Source: JBGTBQ01 sp041749275
Lineage (GTDB): Bacteria; Acidobacteriota; Blastocatellia; Pyrinomonadales; Pyrinomonadaceae
Length of the DNA: 11,795 bases
Direction of reading: 5' to 3'
Assembly (NCBI GenBank): GCA_041749275.1
Contig: JBGTBQ010000190.1
Span: forward strand, 1 to 11,795
Each line of letters starts with the position of its first letter. Position 1 is the first letter of the stretch. A program made the position numbers and the translations under genes. Of the stretch, positions 6,353-11,795 are shown piece after piece. A model generated the notes under the pieces. It did no database searches. It was not told the DNA's origin and worked only from the letters and a program-made list of their open reading frames with translations.

Positions 6353-6406
6353 CTAACCCTTTTCCCCGGCGCATGAATATATCCTGTCTAAAAATTACCG
6401 CCCGCC

Positions 6407-6445
6407 TTGTCTGCCGCGGGGCCGTTCTGTAAAGTACGGCCCCGC
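6407..6445 (+). promoter_or_regulatory. candidate promoter overlapped by a 10-bp inverted repeat, upstream of the dipeptidase
   Basis: TTGTCT (6407-6412), a 17-base spacer and TAAAGT (6430-6435) form a weak sigma70-like promoter. Overlapping it, GCGGGGCCGT (6416-6425) and ACGGCCCCGC (6436-6445) are perfect inverted repeats around 10 bases, followed by ATCAATTTTT. The structure could be an operator over the promoter, or a terminator/attenuator hairpin in a longer transcript. The two readings cannot be separated from sequence. Confidence 0.35.
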
Positions 6446-6484
6446 ATCAATTTTTAACCGGACAGGGAGAATCGCCTGAACAAG

Positions 6485-7831
6485 ATGAGAAAAATCAACT
6501 GCTCGCGCCGCACGCTCGCGGGGGCTTTGCTTCCGCTCCTGCTCATCGCCCCCGCACTGTCGCACGCGGACGCCGCCCGCGCGCAAACGCCCGCGCCCGC
6601 GCCGCCGCGCGACGAGCGTCTGTGGAAGAAGGCGCTTGAGATTCACCGCAAGGCCATCATCGTGGACGGGCACAACGACATCACCGAGATCATGGTTGAC
6701 ACGGGCTATGACCTCGGCACGCCGTCCGCCGGCAAATATCACACCGATCTTGCGCGCCTCAAAGCGAGCGGGATGACGGGGCAGTTCTTCTCGGTCTATG
6801 TTGACCGCAAGTATGCCTCGAAGAAGTTCGTCGAGGAGAGCTACCTCATCGAAGGCGGCGCGGCCCGTCGCGCGCTCGACCTGATTGACGTGATCTATCG
6901 CGCGGCGGAGAAGTATCCGAACGACTTGACGATGGCCTATTCCGTCGCCGACATCCGGCGCGCGAAGAAGCAGGGCCGGGTGGGCGCGCTCCTCGGCATC
7001 GAGGGCGGCCACGCGATTGAGAATTCGCTCTCCGTGCTCAGAGACTTTTACCGGCTCGGCGTGCGCTACATGACCCTCACGCACAACAACACGAACGAGT
7101 GGGCCGACGCCTGCTGCGATGAGGCGCGGCACAACGGCCTGTCGGAGTTCGGGCGCGAGGTCGTCGCCGAGATGAACCGTCTGGGGATGTTCGTGGACAT
7201 CTCGCACGTCTCGGATAAGACGATGGCGGACGTGCTCGACACGACGAAAGCGCCGGTCATCGCCTCGCACTCCTCGGCGCGCGCGCTGGCGAACCACCGG
7301 CGCAACATCCCGGACGACCTGTTGAAGCGCATCGCCACGAACGGCGGCGTCGTGATGATTAACTTCTTCCCCAACTTCATTGACGAGAAGGTGCGCCTCG
7401 CCGCTCTCGCGCGCGACGAGCGTCTGAAACCACAACGTATCGCGCTCGATGAGCAGTTTAACAACGACCCCGCGCGACTCGCCGACGAGCTGAAGAAACT
7501 GAACGACGCGAACCCGCTGCCCACGACGCCGCTCTCCGTCCTGATTGACCACCTTGACCACGTCGCCAAAGTCGCGGGCGTTGACCACGTCGGTCTCGGT
7601 TCCGACTTCGACGGCGTGTCGTCGCTGCCCCAAGAGATGCACGACGTGGCGCAACTGCCGAACATCACCTACGAGTTGCTGCGTCGCGGCTACAGCGAGA
7701 AGGATGTCCGAAAAATCTTAGGCGAGAACCTGCTGCGCGCCTTCGCCGAGGTCGAGCGCGTGGCGCGCGTCGAGCGCCGGCAAATCAGCGGCGAGGGAAG
7801 CACGCGCCGTCTGGGCGGGCCGTCGAAATAG
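6485..7831 (+). CDS. secreted M19-family membrane dipeptidase
   Basis: A 448-residue zinc dipeptidase of peptidase family M19 (renal/membrane dipeptidase), which hydrolyses dipeptides, including some with D-residues at the C-side. An N-terminal signal peptide is clear (basic MRKINCSRR, then LAGALLPLLLIAPAL), with likely cleavage after SHA (28) or ARA (33), so the enzyme works in the periplasm or outside. No lipobox is present. Metal-site residues expected for M19 are all present: His63 and Asp65 in DGHND, Glu173 in GIEGGH, His241 in DISHVSD, His262 in ASHSS, and Asp374 in GSDFDG. The THNNTNEWADAC and NHRRNIPDD segments are also typical. The ATG at 6485 is the first reasonable start (in-frame upstream codons give no ATG/GTG/TTG nearby). 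GGGAGA at 6465-6470 is a distant ribosome site at 14 bases, so initiation may be weak. Confidence 0.92.
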   Translation: MRKINCSRRTLAGALLPLLLIAPALSHADAARAQTPAPAPPRDERLWKKALEIHRKAIIVDGHNDITEIMVDTGYDLGTPSAGKYHTDLARLKASGMTGQFFSVYVDRKYASKKFVEESYLIEGGAARRALDLIDVIYRAAEKYPNDLTMAYSVADIRRAKKQGRVGALLGIEGGHAIENSLSVLRDFYRLGVRYMTLTHNNTNEWADACCDEARHNGLSEFGREVVAEMNRLGMFVDISHVSDKTMADVLDTTKAPVIASHSSARALANHRRNIPDDLLKRIATNGGVVMINFFPNFIDEKVRLAALARDERLKPQRIALDEQFNNDPARLADELKKLNDANPLPTTPLSVLIDHLDHVAKVAGVDHVGLGSDFDGVSSLPQEMHDVAQLPNITYELLRRGYSEKDVRKILGENLLRAFAEVERVARVERRQISGEGSTRRLGGPSK

Positions 7832-7834
7832 ACA

Positions 7835-7932
7835 GGAGGCGGACGGCAGGTGCGGGAGGCAGGTCAGGAGATGGCGCTTTGATAGCTCGAAGCCCGCCGA
7901 GGTTTCATGTCTACTTTCTGCCGTCCGCCTCC
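7835..7932. repeat. 15-bp inverted repeat after the dipeptidase gene
   Basis: GGAGGCGGACGGCAG (7835-7849) and CTGCCGTCCGCCTCC (7918-7932) are perfect complements enclosing 68 bases. The symmetry continues as ACAGGAG/CTCCTGT after a 6-base offset on the right side. The purine-rich GGCAGG style recurs at 11291-11311. Probably a degenerate dispersed palindrome. Confidence 0.65.
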
Positions 7933-7972
7933 GGCTCCTGTTTTACGGTCTGGCCGTTGTCCTGAAAAACAG

Positions 7973-8023
7973 AAAAGGCGCGTCGCTCCGGGCTTTCGGT
8001 TGAACCGGAGTCGCGCGCCTTTT
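7973..8023. terminator. bidirectional intrinsic terminator between convergent genes
   Basis: Arms 7973-7991 and 8005-8023 (19 bases, 16 paired) start with AAAAGGCGCG and end with CGCGCCTTTT around a 13-base loop. The A-tract on one side and T-tract on the other serve both strands. It lies between the plus-strand dipeptidase and the minus-strand hydrophilin-like gene, exactly where a shared terminator is expected. Confidence 0.75.
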
Positions 8024-8076
8024 AGCTGGAGTGAGACACAAAATCGCCGTGGCGTTGCCGTCTCCTCCGGCGAGGT

Positions 8077-8397
8077 TTATCGGTTGCCTTGCTCGCTGCC
8101 CCGGTCGGACTTGCCTTCAGTGGAGCCGCTCTCCTTGTTGCGGTCGGACGTGTCGCCGGCAGCCGTGTTGCTGCTGCTGCCCATGTTGCTTGTGCCCGAC
8201 TGCCCGGCGTTGCTCATATCCTTATTGCCTTCGCCGCCGCTCGGGTTGCTCTGGCCCGTCGTGCCGCTAGTGGACGAAGACGCACCCGCGCCCGCCGCCT
8301 TGCCGGTCGTCTGGTCGTTCATGTTTTGCGGATCGTTCCCGGTGTCGCCGGGGTTGTTGCCGGTCGTGCTCGTATTCTTTTGTTCGTTGTCCGCCAT
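8077..8397 (-). CDS. hydrophilin-like intrinsically disordered protein
   Basis: A 106-residue protein (starts MADNEQKNTSTTGNNPGD) made only of Gly, Ser, Thr, Asn, Asp, Glu, Gln, Lys, Arg, Ala, Pro and Met. It contains no Leu, Ile, Val, Phe, Tyr, Trp, His or Cys, so it cannot form a hydrophobic core and must be disordered. High Gly content and extreme hydrophilicity fit the hydrophilin definition (stress- or desiccation-related proteins), but I see no named family motif. The start is chosen at 8397 because a GGGGG-rich ribosome site (plus-strand CCCCC about 9 bases beyond it) precedes this ATG. The frame stays open far upstream, and an in-frame ATG near 8491 lacks a ribosome site. Codons are strongly GC-ending, as in neighbouring genes, which supports real coding over the hydrophobic antisense frame. 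A matching terminator lies downstream at 7973-8023. Confidence 0.72.
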   Translation of the reverse strand: MADNEQKNTSTTGNNPGDTGNDPQNMNDQTTGKAAGAGASSSTSGTTGQSNPSGGEGNKDMSNAGQSGTSNMGSSSNTAAGDTSDRNKESGSTEGKSDRGSEQGNR

Positions 8398-8748
8398 CTC
8401 GTTTATCCCCCTCACATTTTTCTTGGCCTTCAAGTCTTTTGACGACGCGCACCGAGACAGTCCGGAGCCTGCCTCGGCTCCGCGCGCCTTCATCGTTTGT
8501 TCAGCAAGAAACGACTGAGGGTTAATCAAAGTCCATGCCACTGAGAGAAAAATCGCCGGCGATAAATCGTAAGCATCGAACCCATAACATTTTCTTAAAA
8601 TAAGAAGCGCGGCGGGCATCAACGCGGAGCATGACGCTTGAAGAAGCAGGGCTTTCGTCAACTTGAAGTGATACACCGACTGCGAAAAACCGTACAGGCC
8701 GCGCGACTCGATGCACGTCCAGCCGGCCCGCGCATCAACGTCGCCGCG
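8398..8748. other. gene-free divergent gap between the hydrophilin-like gene and hemW
   Basis: No convincing gene is present. The region is more AT-rich than its surroundings around 8520-8610, as expected for a divergent promoter region. It holds a perfect 12-base palindrome ATCGCCGGCGAT (8552-8563), a TTCTTA-AAA-TAAGAA inverted repeat (8592-8606) and a CGGAGCC/GGCTCCG hairpin (8463-8482). The first two are candidate operator sites for the minus-strand gene, by position only. Confidence 0.45.
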
Positions 8749-8757
8749 TGCTATACT
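8749..8757 (+). promoter_or_regulatory. extended -10 promoter immediately before hemW
   Basis: TGCTATACT is an extended -10 element (TGn plus TATACT, 5 of 6 matches to TATAAT). No good -35 lies 17 bases upstream, which is usual for extended -10 promoters. Transcription would start near 8763-8766, only some 6-9 bases before the ATG at 8772, giving a nearly leaderless mRNA. It also overlaps the alternative GTG start at 8748, disfavouring that start. Confidence 0.45.
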
Positions 8758-8771
8758 TCGCGCAACCTGCC

Positions 8772-9911
8772 ATGGAGCGAGCCGGAGTCTACATTCACAT
8801 CCCCTTCTGTCGCGCGCGATGCTCTTACTGCGACTTCGCCACCGGGGCTTACGACGGCGCGCTCGCCGAAGAGTACGTGCGCGCGTTGACGAAAGAGGTC
8901 GCCGCGTTCGGCGGCGCGGCGGTGCGCGAAGAGATTGACACCATCTACTTCGGCGGCGGAACACCGAGCCTGCTGACTCCCGCGCAACTCGCGCAACTTC
9001 TCGAAGCGGTTCGCCGACGCTTCCGTGTCGCGCCGGACGCCGAAGTGACGATGGAGATGAATCCGGGGACGCTCACGCCGCAAACTTTGCGCGCGTTCCG
9101 CGCCACTGGCGTCAACCGCGCGAGCTTCGGCGCACAGACCTTTGACGACCGCGAACTCCGTCGGCTGGGCCGCACGCACACGGCGGACGACACGCGCCGC
9201 ACGCACGCGATGCTGCGCGAAGCAGGCTTTGAGAACGTCAGTCTCGATCTCATCGCCGGCCTGCCCGAACAGACCGTCAACGCATGGTCGCGCAACCTCG
9301 ACGAAGCGCTCGCGCTCAGACCCGAACATCTCTCGCTCTATCTCCTCGAAGTCCACGCGGGTACGCCGCTCGCCGCGCAACTTCGAGAGGGACGCTTCAA
9401 AGCGCCCGACCCCGAAGCCGCCGCCGAGATGTACGAGTTGATGGTCGAGCGCACGCGCGCCGTGGGCTACGAGCAGTACGAGATTTCCAACTTCTGCCTG
9501 CCGGGCCATGAATCGCGGCACAACACGAAATACTGGACGGGCGCGCCCTACTACGGCTTCGGCTGCTCCGCGCACTCGTTCGACGGGCGGCGCGCGCGCT
9601 GGTCGAACGAGCGAGACGTGCGCCGCTATGTCGAGTTGATTAAAGAGCAAGGAAGCGCCGTCGTCGAAAGAATCGAACTGGACGCGCGCGCGGCGAGCGC
9701 CGAAGCCATCTTCCTCGGTCTGCGTCTCCTGCGTCGCGGCGTCAACCTCGCCGAGCACCGCGCGCGCTTCCGCCGCGACGTGCGCGCCGAGCACCGGGAC
9801 GACCTCTCGCGCTTCGACGAGGCCGGTCTGATCGAACTCGACGGCGACGTGCTCCGTTTGACGCCGCACGGCGCGTTACTGTCGAACGAAGTCTTCGCGG
9901 CGTTCGTTTAG
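8772..9911 (+). CDS. hemW: HemW, radical SAM heme chaperone
   Basis: A 379-residue radical SAM protein of the HemW group (formerly annotated as oxygen-independent coproporphyrinogen oxidase-like). It carries a 4Fe-4S cluster, binds heme and delivers it to respiratory proteins. The start MERAGVYIHIPFC is the family norm. Cys13, Cys17 and Cys20 form the CxxxCxxC cluster motif, followed by FGGGTPS (60-66) for SAM binding. The HNTKYW segment (250-255) matches HNxxYW, a feature linked to heme binding in HemW and separating it from true HemN. The C-terminal DEAGLIELDGDVLRLTPHG block is the usual HemW winged-helix-like end. I chose ATG 8772 over an in-frame GTG at 8748, which adds eight unconserved residues and overlaps a promoter-like -10. 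There is no Shine-Dalgarno before either. The stop codon's last base is the first base of a repeat element. Confidence 0.92.
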   Translation: MERAGVYIHIPFCRARCSYCDFATGAYDGALAEEYVRALTKEVAAFGGAAVREEIDTIYFGGGTPSLLTPAQLAQLLEAVRRRFRVAPDAEVTMEMNPGTLTPQTLRAFRATGVNRASFGAQTFDDRELRRLGRTHTADDTRRTHAMLREAGFENVSLDLIAGLPEQTVNAWSRNLDEALALRPEHLSLYLLEVHAGTPLAAQLREGRFKAPDPEAAAEMYELMVERTRAVGYEQYEISNFCLPGHESRHNTKYWTGAPYYGFGCSAHSFDGRRARWSNERDVRRYVELIKEQGSAVVERIELDARAASAEAIFLGLRLLRRGVNLAEHRARFRRDVRAEHRDDLSRFDEAGLIELDGDVLRLTPHGALLSNEVFAAFV

Positions 9912-10123
9912 AGCGTGTCTAAAAAGTCAGCTTGGAGTCAACTCCGTCAGGAGCGGAATGTTTATAGCCCGCGCCGCTCTCCCCTTGTTCTTTCAAGCCC
10001 CGGAGGGGCGGCAGCGCCTACCATGTCGCTCCTCACGGAGCTTTAGCGACCTCGTGTCACGCGATGGGCTATAAACATTCCGCTCCTCACGGAGCTTCGG
10101 CACATGGCTTTTTGGACACGCTC
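9911..10123 (+). mobile_element. MITE-like element B, intact, inserted at the hemW stop codon
   Basis: A 213-bp non-coding element. Terminal inverted repeats GAGCGTGTCTAAAAAG (9911-9926) and CTTTTTGGACACGCTC (10108-10123) match at 15 of 16 positions, and both outer flanks read TTA (9908-9910, 10124-10126), consistent with a 3-bp target duplication. Inside is a second perfect 21-bp inverted repeat (9950-9970 with 10066-10086). Small hairpins lie at 9942-9953 (CTCC-GTCA-GGAG), 9997-10009 (GCCCC-GGA-GGGGC), 10028-10041 and 10082-10095. No transposase frame exists, so it would need one in trans. TNA duplications and GAGC-type ends resemble some IS5-family groups; that link is inference. Confidence 0.75.
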
Positions 10124-10128
10124 TTAGA

Positions 10129-10244
10129 AGCAATCAGCGGTCAGCTATCAGCAATCAGCTTTTTCGTTGCGAAATCTTGGCCGCTTCACCGAAACTTGAT
10201 TGCTGAGTAAGCGACTAAAAGCTGATTGCTGACCGCTGATTGCT
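10129..10244. repeat. AGCAATCAGCGGTCAG palindromic repeat abutting ltaE
   Basis: Outer arms AGCAATCAGCGGTCAG (10129-10144) and their exact complement (10229-10244) enclose inner arms AGCAATCAGCTTTT (10150-10163) and their complement (10217-10230). A 53-base centre remains unpaired. The left side carries 5 extra bases between the arms. This style translates as SAISGQQSAF-like nonsense and is a dispersed repeat rather than coding. It starts 5 bases after element B and ends within 12 bases of the threonine aldolase start, so it supplies that gene's leader. Confidence 0.8.
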
Positions 10245-10255
10245 GAATGCTCTAT

Positions 10256-11329
10256 ATGATTGATCTCCGCAGCGATACCGTGACGAAACCGACGCCGGCG
10301 ATGCGCCGCGCGATGGCCGAAGCTGAAGTCGGCGACGACGTGTACGGCGAAGACCCGACCGTGAATCGTCTGCAAGAGCACGCCGCCGGGTTGTTCGAGA
10401 AGGAGGCCGCTCTCTTCGTGCCGACCGGCTCGATGGGCAACCAGATTGCCGTCAAGCTCCACACGCGCCCCGGCACCGAGGTCGTCATCGAGGAGCGCGG
10501 CCACATCTACAACTACGAGATGGCGACGATGGCCGCTGTCTCCGGCACGCTCGCGCGGCCCGTCAAAAGCTCTGACGGCACGGGCATCCTGACGTGGGCG
10601 GACATCGAGGGCGCGCTCCACACGGGCGGCGCTTATTATGTCGCCCCGACCGCGCTCGTCGCGCTTGAGAACTCGCACAACCTCGCGGGCGGGCGCTTGC
10701 TGACGCGCGAACGCACCGAAGAGATTTGCGAACGCGCGCACGCGCTCCGGTTGCCCGTCCACCTCGACGGCGCGCGCATCTTCAACGCCGCGACGGCGCT
10801 TGATGAATCGGTCGCCGCGCTCGCGCGCCCCGTTGACTCCGTGATGTTCTGTCTGTCGAAAGCGTTGGGCGCGCCCGTCGGCTCGATGCTCTTAGGCTCG
10901 AAGGGTTTTATCGAAGAGGCGCGCGGTTGGCGCAAACTCCTCGGCGGCGGGATGCGGCAGGCGGGTGTGCTCGCCGCCGCTGGACTCGTCGCGCTCGAAG
11001 AGTCCGTGCCGCGTCTCGCCGAAGACCACCGGAACGCGCGCCGTCTGGCTGAAGGCGTCGCGGAACTGCCCGGCATACTCGTTGACCCTGAATCCGTCGA
11101 GACCAACATCGTCATCTTCGACGTGTCCGCGACCGGCACGCCGTCTGCCGAACTCTGCGCGCGACTTGAGCGCGAGCACGGCGTCCTCGCCCACGGCTTC
11201 GGCACGGGCATCCGCATGGTCACGCATTACGACGTGTCGCGCGACGACATCGAGAGCGCGCTCGACGCGCTTCGCGCGGTATGCGGCAGACAGCAGGCGG
11301 CAGGCAGTCAGATGAGTCCCGGCGTTTGA
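10256..11329 (+). CDS. ltaE: low-specificity L-threonine aldolase
   Basis: A 357-residue PLP enzyme of fold type I that splits L-threonine or L-allo-threonine to glycine and acetaldehyde. Family landmarks in order are MIDLRSDTVTKPTPAMRRAM, VGDDVYGEDPTVNRLQ, FVPTGSMGNQIAV, ALENSHNLAGG, the VHLDGARIFNA Asp motif that contacts the cofactor, and FCLSKALGAPVGSML with the Schiff-base Lys at 202 (E. coli LtaE uses Lys197). GGGMRQAGVLAAAGLVAL follows. ATG 10256 gives the standard family start; ATG 10247 would add MLY and sits at the edge of the upstream repeat. No Shine-Dalgarno is visible, so expression probably depends on the repeat-derived leader. The last roughly 15 residues (CGRQQAAGSQMSPGV) extend past the normal end and are encoded by purine-rich repeat sequence, suggesting the original stop was displaced by a repeat. 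Confidence 0.92.
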   Translation: MIDLRSDTVTKPTPAMRRAMAEAEVGDDVYGEDPTVNRLQEHAAGLFEKEAALFVPTGSMGNQIAVKLHTRPGTEVVIEERGHIYNYEMATMAAVSGTLARPVKSSDGTGILTWADIEGALHTGGAYYVAPTALVALENSHNLAGGRLLTRERTEEICERAHALRLPVHLDGARIFNAATALDESVAALARPVDSVMFCLSKALGAPVGSMLLGSKGFIEEARGWRKLLGGGMRQAGVLAAAGLVALEESVPRLAEDHRNARRLAEGVAELPGILVDPESVETNIVIFDVSATGTPSAELCARLEREHGVLAHGFGTGIRMVTHYDVSRDDIESALDALRAVCGRQQAAGSQMSPGV

Positions 11330-11337
11330 CGCTTTTT
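11322..11337 (+). terminator. weak terminator-like hairpin at the ltaE stop
   Basis: GCGT-TTG-ACGC (11322-11332) followed directly by TTTTT (11333-11337) overlaps the stop codon. The stem is only 4 bp (5 with a G-U pair), so at most a weak terminator. Confidence 0.25.
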
Positions 11338-11344
11338 CTCTTTA

Positions 11345-11539
11345 GATCGTGTCTCAAAAGCCCCGTGAGGGGCGAAATGTTTGTAGCTCGCAGGCGTTCT
11401 CTGTTTCCCTCTCAGCCCCGGAGGGGCGGCAGCGTCCACCTGCCGCTCCTGACGGAGCTGCATCTCTCAGGGCTGGCGCGTGCTACAAACATTCCGCTCC
11501 TGACGGAGCTGACTCCAAGCTGACTTTTTAGACACGCTC
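11345..11539 (-). mobile_element. MITE-like element C, opposite orientation to B
   Basis: A 195-bp non-coding element with ends GATCGTGTCTCAAAAG (11345-11360) and CTTTTTAGACACGCTC (11524-11539), complementary at 14 of 16 positions. It is flanked by TTA on both sides (11342-11344, 11540-11542). The reverse complement of its right 35 bases equals the left 35 of element B at 34 positions, so C is inverted relative to B. Hairpins: GCCCC-GTGA-GGGGC (11360-11373), GCCCC-GGA-GGGGC (11415-11427), GCTCC-TGAC-GGAGC (11445-11458 and 11496-11509). The left end lacks the 15-base spacer seen in B, a small internal deletion. Confidence 0.72.
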
Positions 11540-11625
11540 TTAGCTTTCGAGACTTTGAACATCACAACTGCCTACTGCCGCACATGGAAGGTCTCTTACT
11601 GCCGGCCACCTGCTGCATATTTTTT

Positions 11626-11795
11626 ATGACGAACTCATTCATCATCGCCATTGACGGCCCATCGGGCGCGGGGAAATCAACGCTGGGGCGGCGGCTCGCG
11701 CGCGAACTGGGGCTGCTCTACATTGACACGGGCGCGATGTACCGCGCGGTCGCCATCGCCGTCACGCGCGCGGGCGTGAGCACGGCGGACGCCGC
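11626..11795 (+). CDS. cmk: cytidylate kinase, N-terminal part (runs off the window)
   Basis: The first 56 codons of (d)CMP kinase, which phosphorylates CMP and dCMP to diphosphates in pyrimidine nucleotide salvage and synthesis. The translation begins MTNSFIIAIDGPSGAGKST, containing the P-loop GPSGAGKS, then RRLARELGLLYIDTGAMYRA, the substrate-site block that identifies Cmk among small nucleoside monophosphate kinases. The ATG at 11626 follows an AT-rich CATATTTTTT run without a Shine-Dalgarno; the position relative to the P-loop matches family members. The gene is cut by the window end rather than broken. Its promoter region (11543-11625) carries the right arm of the CAGCAGG palindrome, so regulation may have been altered by repeats. 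Confidence 0.9.
   Translation, partial: MTNSFIIAIDGPSGAGKSTLGRRLARELGLLYIDTGAMYRAVAIAVTRAGVSTADA

Larger units (their letters stand above)
11291..11615. repeat. inverted CAGCAGG arms flanking element C
   Basis: CAGCAGGCGGCAGGCAGTCA plus G (11291-11311) and the complement of 11595-11615 agree at 18 of 21 positions. The left arm codes for the end of ltaE; the right arm lies just before cytidylate kinase. The MITE-like element C sits between them, suggesting that an older palindrome was split by a later insertion. Confidence 0.45.

Noticed and set aside
6376..6400. CTGTCTAAAAATTA near 6383 as the missing end of element A
   Set aside because: It is in the same orientation as A's left end, whereas a terminal inverted repeat must be complementary; likely chance or a separate fragment.
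6395..7654. 419-residue minus-strand open frame opposite the dipeptidase
   Set aside because: It is the antisense shadow of a clear M19 gene, is Arg/Val/His-rich without family motifs, and results from high GC3 on the plus strand.
7907..8518. 203-residue plus-strand hydrophobic frame across the hydrophilin-like gene
   Set aside because: Runs through the bidirectional terminator, lacks a ribosome site, and its Leu/Pro/Val-rich composition is what antisense to Gly/Ser/Asn codons yields.
8398..8964. N-terminal extension of the hydrophilin-like frame, up to 295 residues
   Set aside because: The added part is Arg-rich antisense to hemW plus intergenic sequence with no ribosome site; composition changes abruptly at the chosen Met.
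8751..9869. 372-residue minus-strand open frame opposite hemW
   Set aside because: Shadow of hemW; no recognisable domain, and it would run through the hemW promoter.
9942..10095. Short CTCC...GGAG repeats considered as a CRISPR array
   Set aside because: Units are inverted as often as direct, are hairpins of about 14 bases, and spacing is irregular with no unique spacers or cas genes.
11281..11531. Two overlapping 60-80-residue frames with LLTEL and APDGA motifs
   Set aside because: Translations of MITE-like element C; the motifs are the hairpin repeats read in different frames.

Overview
This is a GC-rich bacterial chromosomal window with very high GC at third codon positions. The genes are short monocistrons or small pairs, and the gaps between them are packed with palindromic repeats. 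Three repeat styles stand out: GCTCC/GGAGC hairpin elements with GTGTCTAAAAAG ends, AGCAATCAGCGGTCAG palindromes, and CTCTGTGT octamers. Together with the gene types they suggest an Acidobacteriota (Blastocatellia-like) genome. That assignment is inference from style; no taxonomic marker gene is present.

Layout: (1) 1-560, a DUF433/DUF5615 toxin-antitoxin-type pair with a 4-base overlap. (2) 721-2056, a stand-alone GAF-domain sensor followed by a YhhQ-type queuosine-precursor transporter that probably starts at TTG. (3) 2113-2866, an unrecognised 39-residue ORF with a good ribosome binding site, then a LysE/RhtB exporter that lacks one. (4) 2867-3152, a gap dominated by a perfect 33-bp palindrome. 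(5) 3153-6068, a 971-residue STAND ATPase resembling an NLR: N-terminal hydrophobic segment, helical region, coiled coil with 11-residue repeats, NB-ARC, winged helix and C-terminal TPRs. (6) 6069-6484, a gap with a truncated repeat element, a hairpin and an octamer tandem repeat. (7) 6485-7831, a secreted M19 dipeptidase. (8) 8077-8397 on the minus strand, a hydrophilin-like protein entirely lacking Leu, Ile, Val, Phe, Tyr, Trp, His and Cys. It converges on the dipeptidase across a bidirectional terminator. (9) 8772-9911, the heme chaperone HemW, possibly read from a near-leaderless mRNA. (10) 9911-10244, two stacked palindromic elements filling the hemW-ltaE gap. (11) 10256-11329, low-specificity L-threonine aldolase. 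(12) 11345-11539, a third repeat element lying between inverted arms. (13) 11626 to the window end, the start of cytidylate kinase.

Most genes are unrelated housekeeping or transport functions and do not form one pathway. The accessory layer is the toxin-antitoxin pair, the STAND protein flanked by palindromic elements, the disordered hydrophilic protein, and a family of non-autonomous MITE-like elements. Two of those (9911-10123 and 11345-11539) have matching terminal inverted repeats and TTA on both sides. The STAND protein is the best candidate for an uncharacterised signalling or defence system. The repeats show the clearest sequence-level novelty: insertion exactly at a stop codon, and hairpin stems that change while keeping pairing.
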